Positions 42,601 to 53,896 of a stretch of 63,006 bases of DNA are shown here, in pieces. The position numbers and the translations under genes are program-made. The stretch is from positions 1 to 63,006 of the forward strand of contig JAMDHS010000111.1 in NCBI GenBank assembly GCA_029717555.1. The letters run 5' to 3'. This stretch comes from Peribolospora baueri (Eukaryota; Basidiomycota; Peribolosporomycetes; Peribolosporales; Peribolosporaceae). Within the stretch, counting starts at the first letter, position 1. Each line of letters begins with the position of its first letter. The notes below the pieces were generated by a model, which saw nothing but the letters and a program-made list of their open reading frames with translations, made no database searches and was not told where the DNA came from.

Positions 42601-44672
42601 GACCGATGCCTCTGATTTCGCTATTTCGGCAATCCTATCTCAGCGGCATGGCGGAATACTCCACCCCGTTGCCTTCATGTCACGAAAATGGTACCCGCGG
42701 AACTCAATTACGCAATCCACGACAAGGAGCTCTTGGCCCTAGTGTCCGCCGTCAAATGCTGGCGTCACTACCTCGAGGGAATTGACAAGACCTTCAAGAT
42801 TGTCACGGATCACGAGGCGCTCAAGGCCTTCCAAACATCGAAGATCCTTACCCGACGCCAGGCTCGCTGGTCCGAGGAGATCAACCATCACAGGTACACC
42901 CTCGAGTATCGCCCCGGTCTTCAGAATGGCAAAGCCGACAGTCTCTCACGCCGATCGGACCTCTCGGAAGGGGGAAAGGCTTCCCAAGCGCCCCCTCAGG
43001 CCGTTCTTCGCCCACTCCAAGCCTCCGCAACGTACGCAGCGACCTCCGACGTTGCGGAGATGATCAAGCGTCACCTGAAGCATGACCCGGCCGTCCAGGA
43101 CGTTCTGCAGCAGCTGCAAAGCACCGACACCCCCGGTCCGCCGTAGTCCCTCCAGGACGACCTCCTGCTGCATGACGGCCTCATCTACGTCCCAGACTTC
43201 GAGCCTTTAAAGACCAAGCTTCTCGAGCAGGCCCACGACTCCCGCATCTCTGGGCATTTCGGTCAAGCCAAGACGTTGGAGATCCTCTCGAGGAATTACT
43301 ACTGGCCATCGATGAGGGCCTTTGTCAAGGACTACGTCCGCTCCTGCGATGCTTGCCAGCGCCACAAGCCCGTCCACCACGCGAAGTATGGGCTTCTCCA
43401 GTCGCTCCCAGTCCCTGAACGTCCATAGCTCTCCCTCTCGATGGACTACATCACAGACCTGCCTCTCTCCGAGGGATTCGATGCCATCCTTGTCGTTGTG
43501 GACGTGGACCGCCTCACCAAGATGAGTCACTTCATTCCGGCTCGAACCACTGATAATTCCCCCCGATTGGCGACCCATTACGTCCACAACGTCTTCCGTC
43601 TTCATGGGCTTCCAAGCGACATTGTCTCGGACGGAGGGACGCAGTTCAACTCTCCTTAGTGGAAGGAAGTCCTTAGGCAGCTCAGGATCCAGCCAAACCT
43701 CTCTACGGCCTTTCATCCCCAGACGGACGGCCAGACGGAGAGGACCAACCAGACCATCGAACAATACCTACGGATGTACACTAAATATCTCCAAGATGAC
43801 TGGTCAGACCTCTTGCCGATCGCCGAATTCGCCCACAACAACGCTCATCATTCGACCATCGGCATGACTCCCTTCTTCGCGAATTATGGATATCACCCGA
43901 GACTAGAGGTGACCCTTAGCGACTCGACAGTGCCCCAAGCCAATGACTGGGCGAGACGGCTCCAGGAGACGCATCGGCAGGCAGCGGACAGTATCCGAAC
44001 GGCTCTCGTCAGGTCGCTTCTGGAGCCGTTCGTCCCAAATACTCTGTCCTCTCGCTCCTCTGCCTCACCCCCACCTCCCGTCATCACCGAGGCGGGGCAA
44101 GAAGAGTATGAGGTTGCCAAGATACTCGATTCGCGTTTCTTCCGCAAGCTGAAATACCTTGTCGACTGGGTCGGATACGGTCCTGAGGAGCGCTCCTGGG
44201 TGGATGCGCGTGACTTTGACGACGACGACAGCCTTGTGGTTGACTTTCACACGGCTTACCCCCAGAAGCCAGGCCAACGACGTCTCAACCGCGCTCGCGG
44301 AGCTCACGCTTAGCCCCGGGGGCAAACCTCCGCTCAGAACCTCGTGCTCATAGGCTCGGACAAAGGAGCTGTGACGTTGCAAGGTTAGAACAAAGGAGCT
44401 GTGGCGTTGCGAGGTTAGAACATAGGAGCTGTGGCTTTGCGAGGTTAGAACAAGGGAGCTATGACGTTGCGAGGTTAGAACATAGGAGCTACGGTGCTGC
44501 ACCGGTTCATGAACGTGTATATAAAGAGAGCCGGACAGGGCGTCCGCATCTTTCCTCCCCAAGCTAAGAATACTTTTGTCACCGCTCAGGTTTCCTCTAG
44601 AGTTCCCCGTCCAGCATCAGCACCTCTGTCTCAGCCTCCGCCCCATCCTCGTTCCCGTCCTCGTCCCTGTCC
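39690..44672 (+). mobile_element. Broken Ty3/gypsy chromovirus with 3' LTR
   Basis: Parts in order: gag (about 39877-40773) with a capsid-like region and a CCHC knuckle CLYCGGSGHLARSC; protease around 40950 (LADSGATSNF); reverse transcriptase (about 41700-42400) with YLDD in [10 protein letters not shown]; RNase H (about 42600-42950); integrase with HHCC and catalytic core (about 43140-43900); and a C-terminal chromodomain near 44100-44220 (KYLVDWVGYGPEERSW). The chromodomain and part order place it among chromoviruses. The pol region is broken by a handful of breaks and is a fossil. The 3' LTR is 44323-44672; no 5' LTR directly precedes gag. The only related LTR is at 36213-36537; if that is its partner, the LTR divergence of about 4-5% suggests a fairly recent insertion. 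Confidence 0.93.
44323..44672 (+). mobile_element. 3' LTR of the chromovirus
   Basis: Follows a purine-rich ccccggggg stretch. It contains five ~30-bp tandem units (44350-44505), one more than the LTR at 36213, then TATATAAAG at 44518-44526 and a CT-rich 3' region. The end is taken where similarity to the other LTR stops. Confidence 0.8.
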
Positions 44673-45612
44673 CCGACTTGCCTGCTCCTTGCTTTGCGTC
44701 GACTTCCGGTGGACCTCCATTCCGTCCTCCGTCCCTCGCTCGTGATCCGACCTGAGTAGGGAAGTCCTCACTGACACGGTCCTGCGCTTTCCTGCGCTTG
44801 CTAGATGGCAGCGCTCATGCATGCGGAAGGTTGCAGCGGAGTAAGCCAGGCCATGGCGGTGAGAAGAGGGGAGAAGGAAGAGCGTATATGCAAAAATGGA
44901 AAAGGAACGGATCGTCGGAAAGGCGTGAACGAAAAGAGGAGCGACCTCCACCTCGTCGTCGTCGTCGCCCGCGTGGCTAAGGTGGCCGCGCCTGTTGGCG
45001 AAGATTCAGAACGGGACAATACAGGACTGCCGGGATCAGATAGGCATTGTTGTCTGCGCCGCGTATCATAGGTTCGACTTGAGCTCGTTAGGTATTTTGT
45101 CGTCTTTCGCGAGAATGGAAGGGACGGACTCGAGCCATCCTAGTCGGCGGGCGCGCCCGTCTGCGCACCGGCAGAACAAGGTAGGCGTGGTTGGAGACAT
45201 CATTCAACTGCATGTCGTAGCCCTGCACGCGCGTCGAAACGAGGAAGTGAGCTAGGAAGACAACAGGCGAGGGAATATCACGTGCAGTGAGAAAGAGTAT
45301 GAGAACGGACTGACGTCTCGAAGGAACCAGCAACGAGTAGCAAGGAGCACACTTTGAGGACCACCTCGGGCACCTCGGCCTCCCGACTCCTGGCCGCCTT
45401 CTTTCTACACCTGGTACCAGCAAGCGGGCCAGTGGGGAGAGGGCGAAGGAGCGAAAGCGAAGCGCGGACAAGATCGTAGACGGACGGTCAACTCACGCCC
45501 CTGCCGCCTACGTCGACCTCCTTCTCCGTCCGCATCGAACGCGAAAGCTCGCCTTCTCCAACCGACCACGAGCACGACCGTCGCCAATCGCCCTCACGCC
45601 CTCCTTCTCTCC
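44673..45612. other. Spacer with unassigned minus-strand exon-like pieces
   Basis: Several short minus-strand segments bounded by splice-like sites read like protein (GYDMQLNDVSNHAYL near 45200; WLESVPSILAKDDKIPNELK near 45110). I could not join them in a single consistent phase and do not recognise a family. A small multi-exon gene may be hidden here. Confidence 0.25.
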
Positions 45613-46164
45613 CTACGCCAGCTCAACCGAGCCCTCCGGAGACAAGGGCACGTTGCACAGCAGAGTCCGGTCTACGTAGCACCAAAGTTCTGGTGACCGA
45701 CCGAGGCAAATTTGACGACGACGTCAAAGGCGTGGGAGAGATGAGTTGGGCATGAACAACCAAACCAGATGATAACACGCCGTAGAGAGCAGCTCTTCCA
45801 ATCGACTCACGCAAATTGTCAGAGACGACTTTGATCACGAGCTTCTTGTTTTCTCCCTCTTCACTACCCTCATCGCCCGACGCTACTCTGTCTCCTTTCC
45901 CCCCTTCCGCAACGGTCTCAGCTGCACAGCTTCGCCCTCCTCCCCCTCCAACCGCCTCCCGGCCCCCGCCAGCTCCATTTCTCGTCCCCAGAACCATGCC
46001 TTCGTCCGACGCGCGGCCTCCTTCTTTTCCACCTTCCGCCGACGCCTTCGTCCCGTTTCTTCGAGGCTCTCCGAGCGTAGTCACAAGTCCAGGATCACGA
46101 TTGCGGCCGCGACGAGGACGATGGCGACAAAGACGCTCGAGAAGACGTTCACGATGGACGGCAT
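45613..46164 (-). CDS. Hypothetical small membrane protein, uncertain
   Basis: A minus-strand ATG at 46164 opens a hydrophobic helix (VNVFSSVFVAIVLVAAAIVI). Downstream segments read GENKKLVIKVVSDN, then, after a GTGAGT intron, LWCYVDRTLLCNVPLSPEG, ending at 45613. A chain with consistent phase is possible but not unique, and I do not recognise a family. It would lie divergently upstream of SDHAF4. Confidence 0.2.
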
Positions 46165-46860
46165 CGGGTCGCTCGGATGGGTGCTTGGTTGTGATTGCCT
46201 GGTCGCTTAGTCGTTGAGTGGAGTCGGACAGACGGATGGCGCGGGTTCCACTGTCTTTTGAGGGAGAGAGATGTGTGCAGGCGAAGAGCGCGGTCGGTGA
46301 CGTGGAGGCGTCGGATGATCGAGAGAGATGGCTAATAACACGCGAGCGCACAGACAGAAAGACGTCGATTCACTCCGTCGCCGTCCCAGGTCTGACCATC
46401 TACCGCTATGGTCACTCCGACCATGTCCCCTCCCTCCGTCCGGTCCCCGAGCGGCACAAGCTCACTTCCACAACACTCGTGATTTGATATCGTCCTTCGC
46501 GATCGCTCGTGAAATCCTCAGAGAGCCACGTGCTGTCCACGCGGCGCCGCCGATGCCAAGAAGACCGCACTGAATGTCATCCCGTCACTCCTACCTCCGT
46601 GTGCCAGTCATCTGTCCGCTAGTTTCTTCCGATCTCCTGTTTGTTCTTCCCAATCTCCCAACCCTCCTCCCCCCGGTCGCCCCGCCCGTCTCTGAGTCTT
46701 GGTCGAGCATCGTCGGGAAACGCATCTCCTAGGCCGGCCGAGTACGGAACTACGCGGACATACGCGACCAAGTGGCGACGCTTGAACGCTTGCGCTGACT
46801 TGCAAGCTAAATCTGATTATCTCGGTGGCCGCTTCAGTCACGGATCGGCATCTCTCAACC

Positions 46861-47250
46861 ATGTCCACCTCCTTCCCCCAGCTCTCATCGCGGGTCGCCC
46901 GTTCCGTCGCGTCGTGCAGCCGCCACGCCCGCTTCATTTGCACGACGCCCCGCCTGCTGCAAACAAACTCGAACGACCCCTTCTCCCGCCCCTCGCCGCC
47001 CCGGCTGTCTCCAGAGGAACAGCAGGAGTTCGAGGCGCTCCTTCGGAAGAACAAGTCTCCCTTCTCTTCCGCCACCACCACCGAGTCTGAGCAACAGGAG
47101 CTGGACGGCGTCCACAAAGACATTCGCAAAGGCCCCGCCCCGGAATTCATCGGCGAGGTGAACCCGAAGACGGGGGAGGTGGGCGGACCGAAGAACGAAC
47201 CGCTCAAGCATGGAGAATGGAGCTTTGGAGGTCGGGTGACGGACTTTTAG
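46861..47250 (+). CDS. SDH8: Succinate dehydrogenase assembly factor 4 (Sdh8/SDHAF4)
   Basis: Single exon, 129 aa. The N-terminus (SSRVARSVASCSRHARFI) is a clear mitochondrial presequence. The C-terminal family signature is present: EFIGEVNPKTGEVGGPKNEP, then LKHGEWSFGGRVTDF. SDHAF4 binds the free flavinylated SdhA subunit in the matrix, shields it from autoxidation and promotes assembly with SdhB. The central Ser/Glu-rich part is variable in the family. The length is normal. Confidence 0.95.
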   Translation: MSTSFPQLSSRVARSVASCSRHARFICTTPRLLQTNSNDPFSRPSPPRLSPEEQQEFEALLRKNKSPFSSATTTESEQQELDGVHKDIRKGPAPEFIGEVNPKTGEVGGPKNEPLKHGEWSFGGRVTDF

Positions 47251-47799
47251 CTTAGCAAGCACATGGATCAAAAAGTCGTGTGCGCTCTTCGCGGTGAGTG
47301 CTTTGGCTTTCTTGTTCATCACATACCGGCCGATGCGCGGCACTTCTTGCTTATCCTGCCCACGTGTCTTCTGCCGTGCTTCTTTTCTTTTCCCGCACAG
47401 GCTGAGCTACGCTCGCCGCCAGGACGTCTGAAACCGTTGTCCGTTTCAACATTGCAATGAGCGGATAAGGATTCACGCCCAGTCGAGGTCATCTTGTCGC
47501 TAAAGGCGCCCTCACGGTTTGGCCGGGCGCTGCATTCAGAAGGGTGATTGAACAGCGAAGGGTGAAGCAAACGGAAACGGAACGGCGTATGTACCCGCCA
47601 GTACATGATTTCCTTGCGCGTGGGCGGACGGACGTGCGATGACGGGCCGAGCGACGGGCGTACAGAGAGGAGAACGTTGGGAGACGGAAGCGGCGGGAGA
47701 CGGAGAGGACGGAATGAGGATGTTCAAGGAAGGCCGGGAGCTCACTGAGGTGAAAACGTTGTTTTATCATTGCGATGTTCCCCCTCGTCTCTCGGATCG
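47251..47799. other. Spacer without an identifiable gene
   Basis: This stretch lies 3' of SDH8. Short frames show no recognisable domain. Confidence 0.4.
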
Positions 47800-48080
47800 A
47801 GAATTCTCAGACCTTGCTCGCGCTCACTAATGTGGAGACGTTGTCTTGCAGTCCTCATTTCGTAGTGCTGGTCTGGTCCCTTGGATTGAGAATTCTCCGA
47901 ATTCACTCACGCTCACTTGCGATATCCACCTCGGTTTAAGAACTGTCCGCATTTGCTCACGCTCACTTGCAATATCCACCTCGGATTGAGAACTGTCCGC
48001 GTTCGCTCACGCTCACTTGCAACCTTCACTTTCAATCGAACACTCTCCGGATTCGCTCACGCTCACTAGTGTTGAGTCTT
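47800..48080 (+). repeat. Degenerate ~50-bp tandem repeat, about five units
   Basis: Each unit contains a form of ttgagaactgtccgcgttcg followed by ctcacgctcacttgc and aatatccacctcgg. Units begin near 47806, 47882, 47936, 47986 and 48035. The middle units are the most alike; outer units are diverged. It ends about 240 bp upstream of the RNase III-domain gene. Confidence 0.75.
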
Positions 48081-48316
48081 GGCTTTGCAGTTCTCTCCCC
48101 GAGGTGGGGCATGATCTCATTCACACTCAACAAATTTTTGTCATGGCCGAAGAGTGGTCCAGTCCAGAGACAAAGGCATAAGAAGGGCTCCGTTGCCCGC
48201 CTGTTCTCTCTCCATCTTCACTCCAATCTAATCCTCTCCACAAGCCTTCTCCTCTCCCTTCTCTGCTACATCCACCGTGCTTTTCCGTAAAGCTCATTTT
48301 CCTCACAGATTATACC

Positions 48317-49186
48317 ATGTCGCCTGCGCCTATCCCGACCTCGACGCCTGAATCTTCGACCACTTCGGACTCGTGGGCGATGAAGCCCTATGGCTATCCG
48401 CTTCCTTTCTGCGAAGAGAGCGACATTCCAAAGCCCGCGATTGCCTTCCGGCATACTCACTGTCCGCCTCTGCCGGGCCTCCGTCTCAAGGAGAACCAAG
48501 TCAAAATGGGGCTCCACTATACCGCTGTTCTCCCTCTCCACCTACGGCAGGATCGGGCCGCACAACAGAGGGCGTACATCGCCTCTTACGAAACCGCTGA
48601 GTGGGTAGGCGACAAAGTGATAACCAGCTTCATCGCGACACGCCTGATGATTCTCTATCCTGGCTACTCAATTACCGCATATCAAGTGAGTGTTTTGGGG
48701 AGAGTCAGGGCTTTTGCTTGTGAGAAGAGAAGAAAGTGCTAACATATATTGTGGTCCATACTTTTCCAGAAAGTTGTCGAGCTTCTCACACAGAACTCGA
48801 CCTTTTCTGCCCTCGCGCACCACTACCGCTTCCATCGGTTCGCCGCCGTCGGTCCCGACATTGCCCCCGCACACGTGCCAAACATTCTCGCAGACATGTT
48901 CGAGGCCTTCGTCGCCTTGATGTTTGCTGAGGCAACCACTGATTACCACCAATGGGCTGCTGTCAACACATTCCTCAACGACCTATTTAACGAAGAGGTG
49001 TTTCCCACGCTTCGACAAATCTTGGACTCGTACGCTTTCAATCCGCCACACGACCTTGGTCGCAAGACCGGTCTTTGGGACAAAGCCGACAAAGCAAACC
49101 GCGGGGTGACGGCACCAGTGCCTGCGGGCGGCGCAAACAACAAAGGTGCGAACAAGAGACGGCGGAGTGAGAATGGTTCGACCTAA
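48317..49186 (+). CDS. Stand-alone RNase III-domain protein
   Basis: Two exons, 48317-48685 and 48770-49186, 261 aa. An RNase III fold is indicated by YETAEWVGDKVITSFIATRL, which aligns with the NERLEFLGD signature, and by NILADMFEAFVALMF, which aligns with ILADxxEALxGA. The acidic residues that bind metal in both helices are kept, so catalysis is possible. No dsRNA-binding domain follows; the tail is short and basic (NNKGANKRRRSEN). The N-terminal ~85 residues (PYGYPLPF, PPLPGLRLKENQVKMGLHY) are not recognised. Candidates are a ribosomal-protein-like RNase III relative or an rRNA/dsRNA-processing enzyme; a link to RNA silencing is only speculative. It sits between a tandem repeat and a dispersed repeat. 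Confidence 0.7.
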
Positions 49187-49192
49187 TGTTTC

Positions 49193-49310
49193 TCCCACAG
49201 GTCGCAACGGGTACCATTTGGTGTCCCTGCGCTCTGGAGGTTCCGTTGGAGCTCAGCCATCTTACGGAGAATGGGCTCCTTCGGGTACCGTCTGGGAGGA
49301 CATTTAGGGA
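49193..49310 (+). repeat. Dispersed repeat, copy 1
   Basis: Begins tttctcccacaggtcgcaac and shares gggtacc, ccctgcgctctggagg, ttggagctcagcc and ccgtctgggaggaca with the copy at 49353. It starts a few bases after the stop codon of the RNase III gene. Confidence 0.75.
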
Positions 49311-49352
49311 TGACAACCATCTCTCCGCCCCTCCTCCCCTGGTGATCCACCG

Positions 49353-49480
49353 TGTGTTTCCCCCAACAGGTCGCAACGGGTACCTTTTTGGTGCCCCTGC
49401 GCTCTGGAGGTCCCTTTGGAGCTCAGCCCTCTTGTAGGGAATGGGCTCCTTTGGGTTCCGTCTGGGAGGACACTAAGGTA
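49353..49480 (+). repeat. Dispersed repeat, copy 2
   Basis: Direct repeat of the preceding element, offset ~160 bp. Partial relatives occur at 2479-2515 (same orientation) and 2751-2804 (inverted). It could derive from an LTR or a short non-autonomous element; no coding capacity is seen. Confidence 0.75.
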
Positions 49481-50199
49481 TAAAGATCACCGGGGTCGAG
49501 GGAAGGAGGGAAGGAGGGGGGCGGAGATGTCCTTCCAGACTGACCCCACTAACGCGAAAGAGCTCGTCCCATAAGAGTCAAAAAACGGAAATTTTCAGAG
49601 CGCAGGGACGCACCGAAAGGTACCTGTTGTGCGGAAGATGGACCTCGGCGACGCGATGAACCGTCTGGCTGAATCTCTCTGGCGGCCTAGGACGACTGTG
49701 CCCTTGGTGCAGTCGGGTAGGCCTCGTAGGCGATCATAGTGTCGCTCATTGCCAATCATCGCGCACCATCTTCCACACCTTATTTTTCTTTTTCTCTTTT
49801 TTAAATGTTTCCTTGCAGTGTAAATTCCAATAAATAAAAAGGACTCGTTAATGGGTACAGCCAAATTCATATTTCACTCATGTCGGGAACTAAGGTTGAT
49901 CCACTTCTTCTCGGATTCCGATCTATGCAATGCGACGCAACGCCCTGAACCCAATGCGGAGAGTAGAGACAAAGAGATCGGTCGACCGAGGCAAACAGGA
50001 GCACCGTGGCGAGACGGGCATGAGGGTAATCCGAATTACAAGCGGGGAGCGGACATGAAAATGATGGAAGCGAGTATTGCTGATACGCCAGACTTCCATC
50101 ATTTTCCAGCTCCTTCTTGAGGTCCATTACCAGGTAAATAGAGATAATACGTAAACGGGTAGGTTGGCAAGAAATGCAGGGTCCGATGGACGAAGAGAA
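49481..50199. other. Spacer without an identifiable gene
   Basis: This stretch is AT-richer around 49780-49850 (tttttaaatg, aataaataaaaag). No exon is supported. It lies beyond the 3' end of PIK1. Confidence 0.4.
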
Positions 50200-53100
50200 T
50201 CAAAGGATGCCTTGGGAATAGCTGTGTCATGCCAAGACGAGCAGGGCCTGTCAGGTACGCTTCCTCCCACATCCTAGCCCGGACCGGACCGAGACACTCA
50301 CTACTGGTAAGAGTCATACAGCCTCGTGAATGCCGAACCCGCTGCGCTGACGATCAGTCTCTCCATGAAGTCGTCCGCTTGCGCCGCGCTCAGCGACAGC
50401 TGGAACCGGTCGCGCAGCGCTTGTGAGGTCAGATCGCCCAGGGCGAAGCACGGTAGTTTCGAATCTAGAGTTGCGGAGGGACGAGACGAAGGGCACCGAT
50501 GGCACGACGACGACGTTAGCTCGCTCCGCGTCTCCCCAAGGTCATGGTCACTCCCAACCGCCCGCTCACCCTTCTGCATGAGCTCGACGAGCATTATGAT
50601 TCTCTCTGCGTTCTTTCTCACGTCTCTGAACCCTGACTTTACGAGCTCCTTGAACTGCCTGTACTTAACGCTCTCGAAGCCGCCGAGGATGTCGATGTAC
50701 TCCGACGACAACTTGAACGGCGCCATCTCGAAGCCCACCCCGCCCGGTGAGAGGCCGAGCATGAAGCCAAAGTCGATATCTGCGCCACGTCGGTGGCAAT
50801 CCGATTCGTTTCGCATAGCGGAGGCGGATGAGCGCGCCGCTACGTTCCCCAACGAGATACCACGTCCAACCGTACTCACGAATCAGATGGCCCTCGTTGT
50901 CCACGAGGATGTTCCCATTATGCCGATCCTTGATTTGCAAGAGGTAGCACACGATCGAGTACCCGGCCAAGGACCGGATAAGGTTGTTCCGAGCTCGGTT
51001 GAACTTGGCCGAAGACGGATCGCCGAACGTCTGGACGTGGGTTAGGGGAGTACGATGTCGTCAGAGATGGCCTGCTGTTAAGATAGGAGCCGTTCCTCGT
51101 CCTGCAGCATTCGCTCACATTGACGAAGTGATCGTACAGGCTGTACGTGTAAAAGTTACGATCGTCCACGTGTCTTGCGTAGCCTTCCTTCTTGATCGAG
51201 TGGATGGACACAGCGTCGGTGATGGTCTCCATCAGACCAGAGCTCTCCGACGTGACGAGGATTCGAAAGCTGGGCATCCACGCATGACGACCGAGGTCTT
51301 TCAGCATCGAAAAAGCAACGTCCTCGCCAAAAAAAAACGAGGAAATCAAAGTCCGACACGGCACTCACTATCGCACCCAGCACTGAGTTCCCGTCTCCTT
51401 CCATATCTTGGCAAACTCGTTGATCAGCTGCACGGCCAGCTGCTCCTGCCGCAAATCCGCACCCGTCTTGACGATCACCGAGATCACGTCCCAACTCGCC
51501 AGGTGACCAAATGGTGAGGCGGTCCGGATGCGCTCCCTTTTCGCCGCCCATGATTCTCGGAATACGGCCGCTTTGAGAGCGGAAGAATGCGGATCAAAGG
51601 GAAAGTATGAGCTTTTCGGCCGCCGGACTGCAGCACGGAATCGAGTCACAAAACTCACCGCTTGGATCGTCCTTCAAAACGGTCTCGTCTTCGAGACCCT
51701 GCTGGCCAGGGCGGGACTGAGTCACTCCGTTCGCCCGCATCTGGTGGCCGAGCGCGGAAGAAGCCAAATTGGACCGGCTCGGCGTGGGGTCGCGGATGTC
51801 TCCGACGGGGACGAAGAGCTCGGATGACGCGCTGGCTTGAGGGCCCACATTCACGATGTCCTCCTCCTCCAAACCCTCTGGCGTTTCCATCAAACCCGGC
51901 TCGGAAGAGAGACTGTCCTCGCCGCGCTGCAGCACCTCCTCAGTCGCCTTACTGGACTGCGTTCGCTCAGAAGCGCTCGCTTCAGCGGCCGCCTTCCTTC
52001 GCTGTTTCTCCGCCGGCACTTGCTTTCCAGACCGAGTCCCAGATCCGGAAATCGGCACAGAAAACCCGGCGGCCCTCCGCCTCCGCGCCTCTTCCTTCAC
52101 CACGAGCGTCTTCAAGATCTCCATGTTCTCCCTCCGCTCCGGATCGAAATCGAGCTCGTCCGTGAGCACCTCCACATGCATCAGGTACGGCGCCCGGTCA
52201 GCCGAGTTGAGGACGACAGCGTCCGCCGGGTTGATGCGCACCACCCGATGGTGTCGGAGCCGCGCGCCCGGTCGTCGTTGTTTTCGGAAGGGAAGCGCGC
52301 TGGAATCGGTATCTCGCGGGTCATCGGAGACGGTGTCGATGGGGGTATCGGCGGTGCACCAGAGAGGCACGCAGACCTCTGCGGGCAGCTTGTTGTTCAG
52401 CAGTGTCAGCTCCGCCCTCAGCGCGCTCAGTCTGGCCGGTTTGGGAAGCGCGATGAGGCGGGTGGAGATGTCTTGGAGGTCGAGCAGGAACTGCGTCTGC
52501 TGCTTGCAGTAGTTAGTTCGGAGCAGCCGAGTCCGCCCTTCGACGTCGTAGCGGGAGAGGAGGACGTCGGGTGGCAGCATAGCTCGACTTGGTAAAGCGT
52601 GGGATGAGGCGAAGGGAGAAGGAAAGGAAGTGCTGGAGCGGGAGACGACGAGGTTGGGGACGCTGCGCGATTGAGCGGCGGTAGTCGGTGTCGACACGTT
52701 TCGAGCGCGCGTTCGAACGACGTGCGAATTGGTCTTGGACATGCTTCGAGGCCGCGTCGTCCGTGCCGTCCGCGTCGTCGGGATGGTGGGAGAGTTCTGC
52801 TTGGACGCCCTTCGGGACCACCCCGCGTCGCCTTCCTCCTCGCTCTCATACGCGTCCCCTTCACTAGAGCTCGCCTCCGCTGCGCGATCGTCTAAGCTCT
52901 CCGTTCGACTATGGTACTGGCGCCTTTGCATGGCGGCCAAATTCCCACCCCTTTCCACTTCACCAGCACCCCGTTCAACTCCGTCACTCACTGCTCCCTT
53001 CGCTACCGCATCTCGATCTACGATGCTGCCGAGTGGCTTCCTTTTGCCTTGCGCAACCGCCACTCCTCCCGCCTCGTTGCCAAGACAAGGCATGGCGGGA

Positions 53101-53896
53101 GTAGCGGCAAGCATGGTGCCCAGACCGACAAACAGAGAGCTGACATTGGCAGGGTTGATCTTACCGGTAGGGAGGCGAGGCACAAGCTCGGGGGACTGTT
53201 GAGAGCCCGTAGCGGAAATGGACGGACGCAAGGCGATGGTGTCATCGAAGAGGATGGTTTGGACTTTGTTGAAGACTCGTGAGCAAACCAAGAAAGACGC
53301 CGTGTGCGGGTTGATGGACAGGTCTGATAGGGTAGCTTGAAGGTACCAAAGTGTCTGCCCCGGACAACGTCGTCGAGCGATGAGCGCCGTTTCGTGAAAG
53401 CGTGAAAGGTATGCGAGCCAAAAAGAGCCGAATCGAGGTTTCGCTCACCAGAAGGGCCACATGTACACTCTCTTCACATCGCTCCAGAATAAAATTCTCC
53501 AACGCCTTCGATTCCGACGGTTGAGCGACGAGAAGGTGACTGTTCAAGGCGAGAGATATAGGTCAGCGCTCCGATGCTCTTGCCAATCCCGGGGGGGGGG
53601 GGGGGGGAAATCCGAGCCGTACCATAACTGAGGCCAGTAGAATTCCACTTCTTCTCGCGGGAACGCCGTGCGAAGCTGCTGTGTGAGGTAGTGAGTGATG
53701 CCGATGCTGTCCGAGTGTCTCTTGAGGCTGAACAAAGGCGACGGAGGAGGCAAAGAGCGCACAAATGTTGGCCTCTCCCTCTCCCTTCCGAGTCGCCCGA
53801 GTCGCAGCTCGAAGCGCAGCGAAAGACTCACTAGGTCAGGGCCAGCTCGGGCGAGAAGAACTCGCTCTTGAAAAGCCGAAGGAGAAGGCTAGCCAT
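50200..53896 (-). CDS. PIK1: Phosphatidylinositol 4-kinase, Pik1/PI4KIIIbeta type
   Basis: Ten minus-strand exons: 53832-53896, 53623-53727, 53449-53539, 51659-53354, 51369-51570, 51119-51269, 50880-51030, 50570-50779, 50302-50464, 50200-50221; 951 aa. The N-terminus [20 protein letters not shown] and the helical LKU block ([27 protein letters not shown]) are typical of Pik1. A pleckstrin-proximal conserved block has [18 protein letters not shown] and [18 protein letters not shown]. The kinase domain has [18 protein letters not shown], catalytic KDRHNGNIL and [13 protein letters not shown], ending YYSQGIL from an eight-codon last exon. It makes PI4P at the Golgi and in the nucleus, needed for secretion. 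The intron at 53540-53622 contains a G17 run on the plus strand. Confidence 0.95.

Noticed and set aside
47800-48080. CRISPR-like array
   Set aside because: The unit is a continuous degenerate tandem repeat without unique spacers, and the genome is eukaryotic.
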